Source: JAICJR01 sp963848495 (GTDB lineage: Bacteria > Actinomycetota > Thermoleophilia > Solirubrobacterales > Thermoleophilaceae). From it: a stretch of DNA of 64,000 nt. The stretch spans positions 1,550,001 through 1,614,000 of the forward strand of contig CAWKDV010000002.1 in assembly GCA_963848495.1 (NCBI GenBank), written 5' to 3'. The position numbers and the translations under genes are program-made. Below the pieces are notes generated by a model. The model did no database searches, was not told the origin of the DNA, and was given only the letters and a program-made list of their open reading frames with translations. Below, piece after piece: positions 44,531-53,492 of the stretch (its first letter is position 1; each line of letters opens with the position of its first letter).

Positions 44531-46864
44531 GTGGGCCCGCGCAGGCCATACCACGTAGGGCTGGCGGCGTTCGCCGGTGGGCTGCTGGTGTGCGGGGCAC
44601 CATTCTCCGCCGCGGCGCTCGCCGCCCTCGTGGTTGGCATCGGGCTGGCGGCGCTGAGGGCGCCGGCCCTGGGGACGGTCGCTGCGGTGCTCGTCGTTGC
44701 GGGGGCGACGGCGGGCTCGTGGCGGCTTCACGCGATCGACGCGCCGCAGCGCTCGCTTCACGACGGGGAGTCCCTGGCGATACGGGCGTATCTGCTCGAG
44801 CTGCCGCGGCCGTCGCGCTTCGGCTCGAGCGCCGAGCTCAAGCTGCTCTCCGGCCCGGCGCGCGGGGCGCATGTGCTGGCGCTGGTTCCGGCGTCTCTGC
44901 GCTGGCCGGCGGAGCGGCCGGGCGCCGAGCTCGAGCTGCGCGGCGTCCTGCAGCGCCCACATCGAGGCGCGGGCGAGTCGTTCGACTACCCGGCCTACCT
45001 GCGGCGCCGCGGGATTCGCTTCGAGCTCGCGGTCGATCGCCTGGACGCGACGGGGCGCAGCCGTGGCGGGCCGGCGGGCGCGGTGGACTGGCTCCGGGTG
45101 CGCGCGGAACGCGGGGTCGCGGCGGGGCTCGGCGGGCGAGACCGCGACCTCCTGGCGGGCATGGTGCTCGGCGAGGACCAGCGAGTCGCGCCGGACGTGA
45201 AGGACGACTTCCGCCGCTCGGGCCTCGCGCACCTATTGGCGGTGAGCGGCCAGAACGTGATGCTGCTCGGAGCGCTGGCGCTGCCGCTCCTGTCGCTCGC
45301 GGGACTCGGTCTACGGGCTCGGCTGGTGGGAGTCGGTGCGCTCGTGGCGCTGTACGTGCCGCTCGCGGGCGCCGGCCCGTCGCTCCAGCGGGCCGGGGCG
45401 ATGGGGCTGGCGGGGCTGGCGGCGGCGGTCGCCGGCCGGCCGGCGTCGCGCTGGTACGTGCTGCTGCTAGCGGTCGCGGCCACGCTGCTCGCCAACCCTC
45501 GCGTGGCGGGCGACCCGGGTTGGCAGCTCTCGTTCGCCGCGGTGGCCGGCATCGGAGCGCTGGCGGGCGGGATCATGGGCGCCGCGCGAGGGCTGCCGCG
45601 GCTGGCGGCGGAAGGGGTTGCCGTCACGCTGGCGGCGCTGCTGGCCACGGCGCCGCTGCTCGCCTACCACTTCGGCAGCGTGCAGCTCGTGGCCCTGCCG
45701 GCCAACCTGCTGGCGCTGCCTGCGGTGGCGCCGATCATGTGGCTCGGCATGCTGCAGGCGGCGCTGGGCGGCCTCGGCGGCGCGGCCCTCATACCCGCGG
45801 CAGCGCTGGGGAGCGTCAACGGGCTGCTGCTCGCCTACCTGCGCGGGCTGGCGCGCTGGTTCGGCGACGCCCCGCACGGCCAGCTCGCGCTGCCGCTGCG
45901 CTCGCCGTTCTCGGTGGTGGCCGCCTACGCGCTGATCGCGCTCGCGGTGCTCGCACTGCGCCACGGCTTCCACACGCTCGAGCCGCGGCGGCTCGCCGGT
46001 GGCGCCGCCTGGCGGCGTCTGCCGCGGCCGCGCCGTCTCGTGCTCGGCGCGGCCGGGGCGGCGCTCACCCTGGCCATGCTCTGGCGGGCCACGGCTCCGC
46101 CGGCGGCGCCGCACGCGCTCACGGTCTCCTTCCTCGACGTGGGCCAGGGCGACGCCACCCTGATCCAGGACGCGGGCGGCGCCGCCGTGCTGTTCGACGG
46201 CGGACCGCCAGAGGCACGCGTGGCCCGGCTCGTGCGCAACGCCGGCGTCAGGCGGCTGAGCATCGTGGTGGCCACCCATCAGTCGCGCGACCACCAGGGC
46301 GGGCTGCCCGAGGTGCTGGCGCGCTTCCCCGTCGGCCTGTTCCTCGATGGCGGCGACGGCACGGGCGACCCCGCCTTCCGCGCGCTCGAGCGAGAAGCGG
46401 ACCGCCGCCACGTTCGGCGCGTGCGCGCCGTCGCCGGGCAGACGCTGCACGCAGGCGGGCTTACGGTCCAGGTGCTCTCGCCACAGCCACGTGCGGCCGG
46501 CACGCCAGGCGGCGATCCCAACGTGCGCGCGGTCGTGGCGATCATCAGCGAGGGCGGTTTCAGGCTGTTCCTGTCGGCGGATGCCGAGAGCCCGTCGCTC
46601 CTGCCCCTCGACCTGCCGCAGGTCACCGCGATGAAGGTGCCGCACCACGGCAGCGCCGACACGGGGCTGCCGCAGGTGCTCGCACGCCTGCGTCCACAGG
46701 TGGCCGCGATCGAGGTCGGCGCGCACAACCTCTACGGCCACCCGCGGCCCGAGACCATCGCGGCTCTACGCAGGGCGGTGCCGCTGATCTACCGGACCGA
46801 CCGCGACGGCACGATCCGCCTCACCGTCCAGGGCGGCCGCATGACGATCCACACCGCGCGCTGA
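44531..46864 (+). CDS. comEC: DNA-uptake channel ComEC/Rec2
   Basis: 777 aa. N-terminal TM pair and OB-fold (about 60-190), central competence domain with GLAHLLAVSGQNVMLLGALALPLL and about eight TM helices, then a C-terminal metallo-beta-lactamase-like domain (from about 535; VSFLDVGQGDATLIQ, ATHQSRDHQGGLPEVL, MKVPHHGSADTG), the presumed single-strand nuclease. The metal motif reads HxSRDH rather than HxHxDH, as usual for ComEC. GTG 44531 is assumed; holA follows after 31 nt. Confidence 0.92.
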   Translation: MGPRRPYHVGLAAFAGGLLVCGAPFSAAALAALVVGIGLAALRAPALGTVAAVLVVAGATAGSWRLHAIDAPQRSLHDGESLAIRAYLLELPRPSRFGSSAELKLLSGPARGAHVLALVPASLRWPAERPGAELELRGVLQRPHRGAGESFDYPAYLRRRGIRFELAVDRLDATGRSRGGPAGAVDWLRVRAERGVAAGLGGRDRDLLAGMVLGEDQRVAPDVKDDFRRSGLAHLLAVSGQNVMLLGALALPLLSLAGLGLRARLVGVGALVALYVPLAGAGPSLQRAGAMGLAGLAAAVAGRPASRWYVLLLAVAATLLANPRVAGDPGWQLSFAAVAGIGALAGGIMGAARGLPRLAAEGVAVTLAALLATAPLLAYHFGSVQLVALPANLLALPAVAPIMWLGMLQAALGGLGGAALIPAAALGSVNGLLLAYLRGLARWFGDAPHGQLALPLRSPFSVVAAYALIALAVLALRHGFHTLEPRRLAGGAAWRRLPRPRRLVLGAAGAALTLAMLWRATAPPAAPHALTVSFLDVGQGDATLIQDAGGAAVLFDGGPPEARVARLVRNAGVRRLSIVVATHQSRDHQGGLPEVLARFPVGLFLDGGDGTGDPAFRALEREADRRHVRRVRAVAGQTLHAGGLTVQVLSPQPRAAGTPGGDPNVRAVVAIISEGGFRLFLSADAESPSLLPLDLPQVTAMKVPHHGSADTGLPQVLARLRPQVAAIEVGAHNLYGHPRPETIAALRRAVPLIYRTDRDGTIRLTVQGGRMTIHTAR

Positions 46865-46881
46865 CCGTCGCCCGCGCGTCA

Positions 46882-46887
46882 TACACT
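46882..46887 (+). promoter_or_regulatory. -10-like TACACT before holA
   Basis: TACACT with 8 nt to the holA GTG. Confidence 0.4.
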
Positions 46888-46895
46888 CGACCGTC

Positions 46896-47858
46896 GTGGC
46901 CGACCTCAAGCCCGTCTACCTCGTCTGCGGCGACGACGACGCCAAGATCGACTCCTGGCGCGCGCGTCTGCGCCGCCGGGCCGAGGAGGAGGGGGGACCG
47001 GGAGCGCTCGAGTCGTTCGACGCGCGCGAGTCCGGGACCGAGGAGGTGGCGGCCGCGCTGGCGATGCTGACGTTCGCCGCCGGCACGCGCTACCTGCTGG
47101 TGGACTCGGTGCAGTCGTGGAAGGCCGGTGACCTCGAGCCGCTCGAGCGCACGCTAGCCGACATGCCGCCGGATACGGTGCTCGTGCTGATCGCGCGCGG
47201 CAAGCCCCAGCAGCGGCTCCAGAAGGCGGTGGAGAAGGCGGGCGGCGAGGTGCACAGCTACGACTCGCCCAAGCCCTGGGAGATGCCGAAGTGGGTAGTC
47301 GAGCGCGCGCGCGAGGAGGGTCTGCGGCTCGACTCGGAGGCGGCCAAGGCGCTGGTGGCCGGCGTCGGCAGCGGCCAGCAGCGGCTGTCCCGCGAGATCG
47401 AGAAGCTGGCGCTGGCGGCCCACCCGGCCGGCACGATGAGCGCCGAGGAGATCGAGGAGCTGATCGCCTCGGGTGGCGGGCGCAGCGTCTACGACCTCGC
47501 CGACGCTCTGGTGGAGGGCGACGCGCGCACCGCGCTGGCGATCGCCGAGCAGCTGCTCGAGCGCGGCGAGCACGGCTCGAAGCTGATGTGGTCGATCACC
47601 CGGCGCCTGCGAGAGGTCCACTTCGCGGCGGCCCTGTTGGAGCAGGGCGTGCCGGAGTCGAAGGTCGCGGGCGCCATCGGCGGGCCGCCCTGGGCCGCGA
47701 AGAAGCTGCTGGCCCGCGCGAAGAAGGCCGACCGCGAGGCTCTCGAGCGGGCCATCTGCGTGTTCGCGGACGTGGAGGTGGAGCTGCGCGGCGGGGGAAG
47801 CGGCGGCTTCGATGAGGAAACCGTGTTTACGTTGGCCTTGGCGCGGGCTGCCGCTTAG
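46896..47858 (+). CDS. holA: DNA polymerase III delta subunit
   Basis: Clamp-loader wrench that opens the sliding clamp. 320 aa. VYLVCGDDDAKIDSWRARL start, LLVDSVQSWKAGDLEPLE, then the lid and collar domains (GGGRSVYDLADALVEGDARTALAIAEQLLERGEH). Position after comEC is conserved in many bacteria. The stop codon runs straight into three GGACTGC repeats. Confidence 0.92.
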   Translation: MADLKPVYLVCGDDDAKIDSWRARLRRRAEEEGGPGALESFDARESGTEEVAAALAMLTFAAGTRYLLVDSVQSWKAGDLEPLERTLADMPPDTVLVLIARGKPQQRLQKAVEKAGGEVHSYDSPKPWEMPKWVVERAREEGLRLDSEAAKALVAGVGSGQQRLSREIEKLALAAHPAGTMSAEEIEELIASGGGRSVYDLADALVEGDARTALAIAEQLLERGEHGSKLMWSITRRLREVHFAAALLEQGVPESKVAGAIGGPPWAAKKLLARAKKADREALERAICVFADVEVELRGGGSGGFDEETVFTLALARAAA

Positions 47859-47878
47859 GACTGCGGACTGCGGACTGC
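47858..47878. repeat. Three tandem GGACTGC heptamers
   Basis: Three perfect copies, then degenerate copies to about 47893, starting on the last base of the holA stop. Related in sequence to the GGATTGC repeats after rng. Confidence 0.7.
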
Positions 47879-47897
47879 GGAATCGCGGAACTGCGCG

Positions 47898-48158
47898 CTA
47901 GGCGCCGGCGCGAATCTTCGCGGCGCGGGCCTTCTTGTGCGCACCGTTGTTCTTGTGCAGCGCGTGGCGCTTCACCGCGCGGTCGATCCGCGAGATCAGC
48001 GTCCGGTACTCGGCCTCGACCTGCTCGGCGTCGCCTGCGGCGACCGCCGCCTCCAGGCGGTGGAAGTAGGTCTTGATCGAGGACGTGTAGCGACGGTTCT
48101 CGAGCCGCTCGCGCTCGGCGCGGTGGATCCGCTTCTCTTGTGACGCAATGTTGGCCAT
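47898..48158 (-). CDS. rpsT: 30S ribosomal protein S20
   Basis: 86 aa, 16S rRNA-binding three-helix protein. MANIASQEKRIHRAERERLENRRYTSSIKTYFHRLEAAV and HKNNGAHKKARAAKI are typical. Convergent with holA (39-nt gap) and divergent from murJ. Its leader contains a perfect 8-bp hairpin (48170-48177 with 48183-48190), possibly for autoregulation by S20. Confidence 0.96.
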   Translation of the reverse strand: MANIASQEKRIHRAERERLENRRYTSSIKTYFHRLEAAVAAGDAEQVEAEYRTLISRIDRAVKRHALHKNNGAHKKARAAKIRAGA

Positions 48159-48197
48159 GACAGACAGCGGCCGCGACTTACCGTCGCGGCGGCGGCC

Positions 48198-48204
48198 TAC
48201 TATA
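48198..48204. promoter_or_regulatory. Overlapping divergent -10 elements for rpsT and murJ
   Basis: TACTAT on the plus strand (48198-48203, 9 nt before murJ GTG) overlaps TATAGT on the minus strand (48204-48199, 41 nt before the rpsT ATG). One symmetric element may fire in both directions. Confidence 0.4.
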
Positions 48205-48212
48205 GCGACCTC

Positions 48213-49901
48213 GTGCCGCCATCAAGAAGCGACGTGAGGTCGCCGAGGCGCGCCGGCGGCGCCGGCGGCTCCGGGCGTCCGCCAACCAGGCGTCCGCCCG
48301 CCAGGCGCGACCCGCGGCATGAGCACAGGCGGCGGCTGGCCGTCAGCACGATCTTCTTCTCGGCGGCCACCGGACTGTCGCGCATCGCCGGCCTTGTGCG
48401 CGAGATCGTCGCGGCGAAGTACTTCGGCGTCACCGGCCCGATGTCGGCGTTCACGATCGCCTTCCAGGTGCCCAACCTGATGCGCGCGCTGTTCGCCGAC
48501 GCCGCGCTGCAGGCGGCCTTCGTGCCGGTCTTCACCGAGCTGCTCGAGAAGGGCCGACGGAGGGAGGCGCTGAACGTCGCCTGGAGCCTGTTCTCGCTGA
48601 TGGTCGCCCTGCTGGGGGCCCTGACACTGGTGTTCTTCTTCGTGGCGCCGTGGGTGATGGCGCTGGTCACGCCCGGCTTCCACGACAACCCGGAGCTGCG
48701 CCACCTGACGGTCCAGCTCAGCCGGATCATGTTCCCCGTCGTGATGCTGCTGGCCCTCAGCGGGCTGGTGGTGGGGATGCTCAACTCGCTCGAGCACTTC
48801 AACGTGCCCGCGCTCACGCCGGTGATCTGGAACCTGATCATCATCGGCTGCCTCGTCTTCCTAACGCCGGTCTTCCACGCGGGCGACCGCGTCTACGCCT
48901 ACGCGATCGGAGTGCTCGCCGGCACGGTCGTTCAGTTCCTACTGCCGCTGCCGTGGCTGTTCCGTGCCGGAGTGCCGTTCGCGATCAAGTTCGACTGGCG
49001 CAACGAACAGGTCTGGCGTGTCCTGAGGCTGATGTTCCCGGTGACGATCGCGCTCGGGATGATCAACTTCGACGCGCTGATCAACTCGTTCTTCGGCACG
49101 CTCGTGAACAACCAGGTACCGGCGGCGATCGACAAGGCGTTCCGGATCTACCAGCTCCCGCAGGGCCTGTTCTCGATCGCCATCGCCACGGTGGTGTTCC
49201 CCACGATGGCGCGGCTGGCCGCGCGCGGCGACCACGACGGCCTGCGCCGGACCATGGCCAGCGGCACGCGACAGATCCTGCTCACGCTGATCCCCTCGGC
49301 GGTGATCTTGATGGTGCTGGCGGAGCCGATCACGCGGCTGGTCTACCAGCGCGGCGCCTTCGGGCCCCACGCCACGCACCTGGTGGCGCAGGGCATGTTC
49401 TTCTGGGCGCTGTCGCTGCCCGCGCAGGGCGCCAGTCTCCTCTTCTCGCGCACGTTCTTCAGCCTCCAGCGGCCCTGGATCACCACTGCGCTCGCGTTCG
49501 CCAACATGGCCGTCAACGCCCTGATCTCGCTCCTGCTCTACAAACCGCTCGGGCTCGCGGGGGTGGTGCTGGGGTCTGTGGCGGGCACGCTGGTGATGGC
49601 GGTCTCGCAGGCGATCCTCCTGCGCAAGCCGCTGGGCGGCATCGAGGGCTCGCGGACGCTGATGATCACCTGCCGGATCGCGGTGGCGTCCGTCCTGCTC
49701 GGCGGCGTGAGCTACGGGGTCTGGTACCTGCTCGACATGCTGCTCGGCCAATCGCTGCCCGCCCAGATCGTGAGCGTGGGCGGGGGAATCGGCGCCGGAA
49801 TCTACATCTACGGGCGCGCGGTGCTCCGCATGCGCGTGACCGAGGCGCACCAGATCCGCAACCTGCTGCTCGGCCGCCGGGCACGGCCGGGCTCCGCCTA
49901 G
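48213..49901 (+). CDS. murJ: Lipid II flippase MurJ
   Basis: Flips undecaprenyl-linked peptidoglycan precursor. 562 aa, MOP-superfamily with about 14 TM helices. Signatures: GLSRIAGLVREIVAAKYFG, AFVPVF, QVPAAIDKAFRIYQLPQGLFSIAIATVVFPTMAR and YQRGAFG. A 40-residue Arg/Pro-rich cytoplasmic start precedes TM1 (from GTG 48213); a later start is possible, since the family core begins near LAVSTIFFSAATGLSR. The stop TAG forms part of the lepA -10. Confidence 0.93.
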   Translation: MPPSRSDVRSPRRAGGAGGSGRPPTRRPPARRDPRHEHRRRLAVSTIFFSAATGLSRIAGLVREIVAAKYFGVTGPMSAFTIAFQVPNLMRALFADAALQAAFVPVFTELLEKGRRREALNVAWSLFSLMVALLGALTLVFFFVAPWVMALVTPGFHDNPELRHLTVQLSRIMFPVVMLLALSGLVVGMLNSLEHFNVPALTPVIWNLIIIGCLVFLTPVFHAGDRVYAYAIGVLAGTVVQFLLPLPWLFRAGVPFAIKFDWRNEQVWRVLRLMFPVTIALGMINFDALINSFFGTLVNNQVPAAIDKAFRIYQLPQGLFSIAIATVVFPTMARLAARGDHDGLRRTMASGTRQILLTLIPSAVILMVLAEPITRLVYQRGAFGPHATHLVAQGMFFWALSLPAQGASLLFSRTFFSLQRPWITTALAFANMAVNALISLLLYKPLGLAGVVLGSVAGTLVMAVSQAILLRKPLGGIEGSRTLMITCRIAVASVLLGGVSYGVWYLLDMLLGQSLPAQIVSVGGGIGAGIYIYGRAVLRMRVTEAHQIRNLLLGRRARPGSA

Positions 49902-49904
49902 CAT
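49899..49904 (+). promoter_or_regulatory. -10-like TAGCAT before lepA, including the murJ stop
   Basis: TAGCAT begins with the murJ stop codon and lies 7 nt before the lepA GTG. Confidence 0.35.
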
Positions 49905-49911
49905 CTAAGGC

Positions 49912-51726
<1,815 letters not shown>

Positions 51727-51732
<6 letters not shown>

Positions 51733-51752
51733 GCGGCTCCGCCCGGCCTTTT
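51727..51752 (+). terminator. Intrinsic terminator at the lepA stop
   Basis: GGCTAGGCGG pairs with CCGCCCGGCC (one mismatch) followed by TTTT; the lepA TAG is inside the stem. Confidence 0.55.
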
Positions 51753-51801
51753 GGCGCAAAATCACCCGCTGTCCGGGGCTGCGCGGATACCGTCGTCGCG
51801 G

Positions 51802-51807
51802 TAGGTT
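51802..51807 (+). promoter_or_regulatory. -10-like TAGGTT before the 145-aa gene
   Basis: TAGGTT with 6 nt to GTG 51814. Confidence 0.35.
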
Positions 51808-51813
51808 TGACGC

Positions 51814-52251
51814 GTGAACCTGGTGACGCCGGCGGTTTGGGGAAGCTCCATCGCCTGCTCGATCGGACTCTGCTCCCTCGTCACCGCTCTCGCCTGGCCG
51901 CCGCCGCCCGGCGCGCCGCGCAAGCGGATCGCTCACCTGGCCGCCGTGGTCGTCTGCCTGGGAACGGTCGGCGTAGGCGCCGCTGCGGTCGAGCGCAGGC
52001 CGCTGCTGGCGCTCGCGCTGCTGGGCCTCGTGCTGGCTTCCGCGGCCGTCGTGGTCAGCTTCGTGCGCACGCTGCGCCGCAAGCGCCGCGACGACTCGGA
52101 CGGCGGCGGCGGACCCGGCCGCGGCGACGACCCGTCCCCACCAGGAGGTCCGCTGGGAGGCGACGGCGCCGACTGGGACTGGGACGCCTTCGAGGAGCAG
52201 GCCCACGCGGCCTACCGCGACTCGACCGAGATGCCGAGCCTCCACGGCTAG
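51814..52251 (+). CDS. Three-TM membrane protein with acidic tail
   Basis: 145 aa, family not recognised. Three hydrophobic helices (about 9-28, 40-59, 64-85), a basic cluster (RTLRRKRRDD), a Gly/Asp/Pro-rich linker and an acidic-aromatic end (ADWDWDAFEEQAHAAYRDS) that may bind a partner. Positive-inside placement puts the tail in the cytoplasm. The stop TAG is reused in the tRNA-Pro -10 element. Confidence 0.65.
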   Translation: MNLVTPAVWGSSIACSIGLCSLVTALAWPPPPGAPRKRIAHLAAVVVCLGTVGVGAAAVERRPLLALALLGLVLASAAVVVSFVRTLRRKRRDDSDGGGGPGRGDDPSPPGGPLGGDGADWDWDAFEEQAHAAYRDSTEMPSLHG

Positions 52252-52254
52252 ACT
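52249..52254 (+). promoter_or_regulatory. -10-like TAGACT before tRNA-Pro
   Basis: TAGACT, beginning with the stop codon of the membrane gene, 11 nt before the tRNA 5' end. Confidence 0.5.
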
Positions 52255-52265
52255 GAGTTCGTCTT

Positions 52266-52339
52266 CGGGGCGTGGCGCAGCCTGGTAGCGCGCACCGTTC
52301 GGGTCGGTGAGGTCCCCGGTTCAAATCCGGGCGCCCCGA
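52266..52339 (+). tRNA. tRNA-Pro (CGG)
   Basis: 74 nt. Acceptor CGGGGCG/CGCCCCG, anticodon stem CACCG/CGGTG with loop TTCGGGT giving anticodon CGG (codon CCG), T-arm CCCGG/CCGGG around TTCAAAT, discriminator A, no encoded CCA. It borders the decayed accessory region, as tRNA integration sites often do. Confidence 0.95.
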
Positions 52340-52347
52340 TTTCAGGG

Positions 52348-52368
52348 GGGCCGCTTCCAAAGCGGCCC
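52348..52368 (+). terminator. Hairpin after tRNA-Pro
   Basis: Perfect 8-bp stem (52348-52355 with 52361-52368), TCCAA loop, no T-run. Confidence 0.5.
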
Positions 52369-52392
52369 AGGCATCCTCCTTCGGAATCGTGG

Positions 52393-52450
52393 TACCGCCT
52401 TTCGTACCAGCTCGGCGGCGCAACGCGGGTTTCGAATCCCCGTGGCGGTA
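52393..52450 (+). other. tRNA-like remnant
   Basis: TACCGCC (52393-52399) and GGCGGTA (52444-52450) form a perfect acceptor-like 7-bp stem. Just inside the 3' arm lies TTCGAAT plus CCCC, a T-loop-like element. At 58 nt it is too short for a tRNA and the D and anticodon arms are not recognisable. It is followed by an intrinsic terminator. Confidence 0.45.
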
Positions 52451-52461
52451 CTCAGCGAAAG

Positions 52462-52483
52462 CCCTGCTACTGGCGGGGTTTTT
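52462..52483 (+). terminator. Intrinsic terminator
   Basis: CCCTGC/GCGGGG stem, TACTG loop, TTTTT. It would end a transcript of the tRNA-Pro/tRNA-like segment. Confidence 0.6.
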
Positions 52484-52593
52484 GCGTTCTCGGGGAGGCT
52501 CGGGGCAACGCCCAGGGCAACACCGCGCCGGCCGCGCGGCGCTGGGGGTGGGGCCACCCGCGCGCAACTCGATGCAGGCAGTCGAACAGATGG

Positions 52594-52790
52594 GTGACGG
52601 TGAGTCAGCATCTCCAGCAGCAGCTCGGGCGGCTGCGCGCCCGAGACGCCGAACTGGCGGTCGATCACGAAGGTGGGCACGGCGCTGATCCCGAAGCCGA
52701 AGGCGGTCCGCTCCTCATTCCGGACCTCGGCCGCGAAGCGGTCGCTCGCGAGGGTGTCGATCAGCTCGTCCTTCGGCAGGCCGACCTTGA
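52594..52790 (-). pseudogene. frnE/DsbA-family C-terminal fragment
   Basis: On the minus strand, 52790 down to about 52594 reads LKVGLPKDELIDTLASDRFA then AVPTFVIDRQFGVSGAQPPELLLEML. This is the C-terminal third of FrnE-type thiol-disulphide/2-hydroxychromene isomerase-like proteins, with the cis-Pro loop VPTF. No N-terminal CxxC domain exists upstream: the sequence changes abruptly near 52790 into an unrelated opposite-strand fragment. A truncated, non-functional remnant. Confidence 0.7.
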
Positions 52791-52810
52791 GTCAAGACTG
52801 CGACCTTGAG
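52782..52810 (+). repeat. 10-nt direct repeat at the fragment junction
   Basis: CGACCTTGAG occurs at 52782-52791 and again at 52801-52810, straddling the junction between the frnE fragment and the next gene fragment; a likely recombination scar. Confidence 0.6.
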
Positions 52811-53211
52811 CAGGACATCGATCTGCGGTTCCCCGTGGACGGACACCCGCCGACGGTCGACGCGATCGAACAACATCCGAATGCGCTGTCACACGTCCTG
52901 CTTTGCGACGCTCTTGAGGAGAAGGAGATTCGTGCGCGGGTGCCCAACTTCGGCTCGAAGGACTGGAAGCGAGTCGATCAGAATCAGAACGAGCGGTATC
53001 ACCATTTTTCGGAGGCGGAGATCGGTGCGGGCTCGGGTCAGCAGCTCGGCGGAATTTGGCTCGACTTCCGCAAGCACGTCAGCTTGCCTACGGGCGCGTT
53101 CTACGAGCAACTTGCGGCGCGGCCGAACGGGTCGCGGTGGTCCCGGCTTTCTATCTTCACGACTTGATGCATCGGTTCTACGGGTACCTATCGCGCGTCG
53201 CGATCCGGTAG
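52790..53211 (+). pseudogene. 5'-truncated, frameshifted hypothetical protein
   Basis: Frame 2 from 52790 reads SQDCDLEQDIDLRFPVDG, then HVLLCDALEEKEIRARVPNF, WKRVDQNQNERYHHF and IWLDFRKHVSLPTGAFYEQL. Near 53125 the sense moves to frame 3 (VVPAFYLHDLMHRFYGYLSR) to TAG 53211. The N-terminus is missing and GC content is visibly lower than in neighbouring genes, suggesting acquired DNA. Intact homologues seem to be uncharacterised proteins of roughly 200 aa, as I recall them; no function is assigned. Confidence 0.6.
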
Positions 53212-53427
53212 CCCGGCTATGTACCCCGGGCCGGGCGCGCCGGAGCGGTCCTTTGGCGCTGTCTCGACAGCACCTGCCTGGTGAATGGGCACAATCGCCC
53301 TGCTCGTGCCCGAATCCAGCGGAATCGCTCCCGATCGCCGGTTATCGCAACGCCTCAGGCAGCCTCAACGAGGAACCGGATCCCGCACCGCAGAGCGCAA
53401 CCCCGGCAGTTTCGTCGCCTCACGCAC

Positions 53428-53475
53428 GCCTGCTTCACACGCGAGAGGTCGCTGGTTCGAAACCGGCCGCGCCCA
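53428..53475 (+). other. 3' half of a tRNA-Val (CAC)
   Basis: GCCTGCTTCACAC carries a CAC anticodon loop. A variable region and a perfect T-arm (GCTGG, TTCGAAA, CCGGC) follow, then acceptor strand CGCGCCC plus A. No matching 5' half GGGCGCG lies upstream, and the anticodon stem is degenerate. A classic attachment-site-like leftover of integration at tRNA-Val. Confidence 0.7.
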
Positions 53476-53492
53476 TCTAGTCGTTTGCAGGC

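Larger units (their letters stand above)
52340..53492. other. Accessory scar between tRNA-Pro and the reductase gene
   Basis: 1.15 kb without an intact gene. From left to right: two hairpins with a tRNA-like remnant, GC-rich filler (52484-52593), a truncated frnE, a direct-repeat junction, a decayed hypothetical gene, non-coding filler (53212-53427) and a tRNA-Val 3' half. No integrase remains. Confidence 0.65.

Noticed and set aside
47858..47893. CRISPR-like repeats after holA
   Set aside because: Repeat unit is only 7 nt with no spacers.
52594..53480. Several plus-strand ORFs spanning 52307-53721
   Set aside because: They merge unrelated fragments and filler in one frame; only the pieces described as pseudogenes have family-like sequence.
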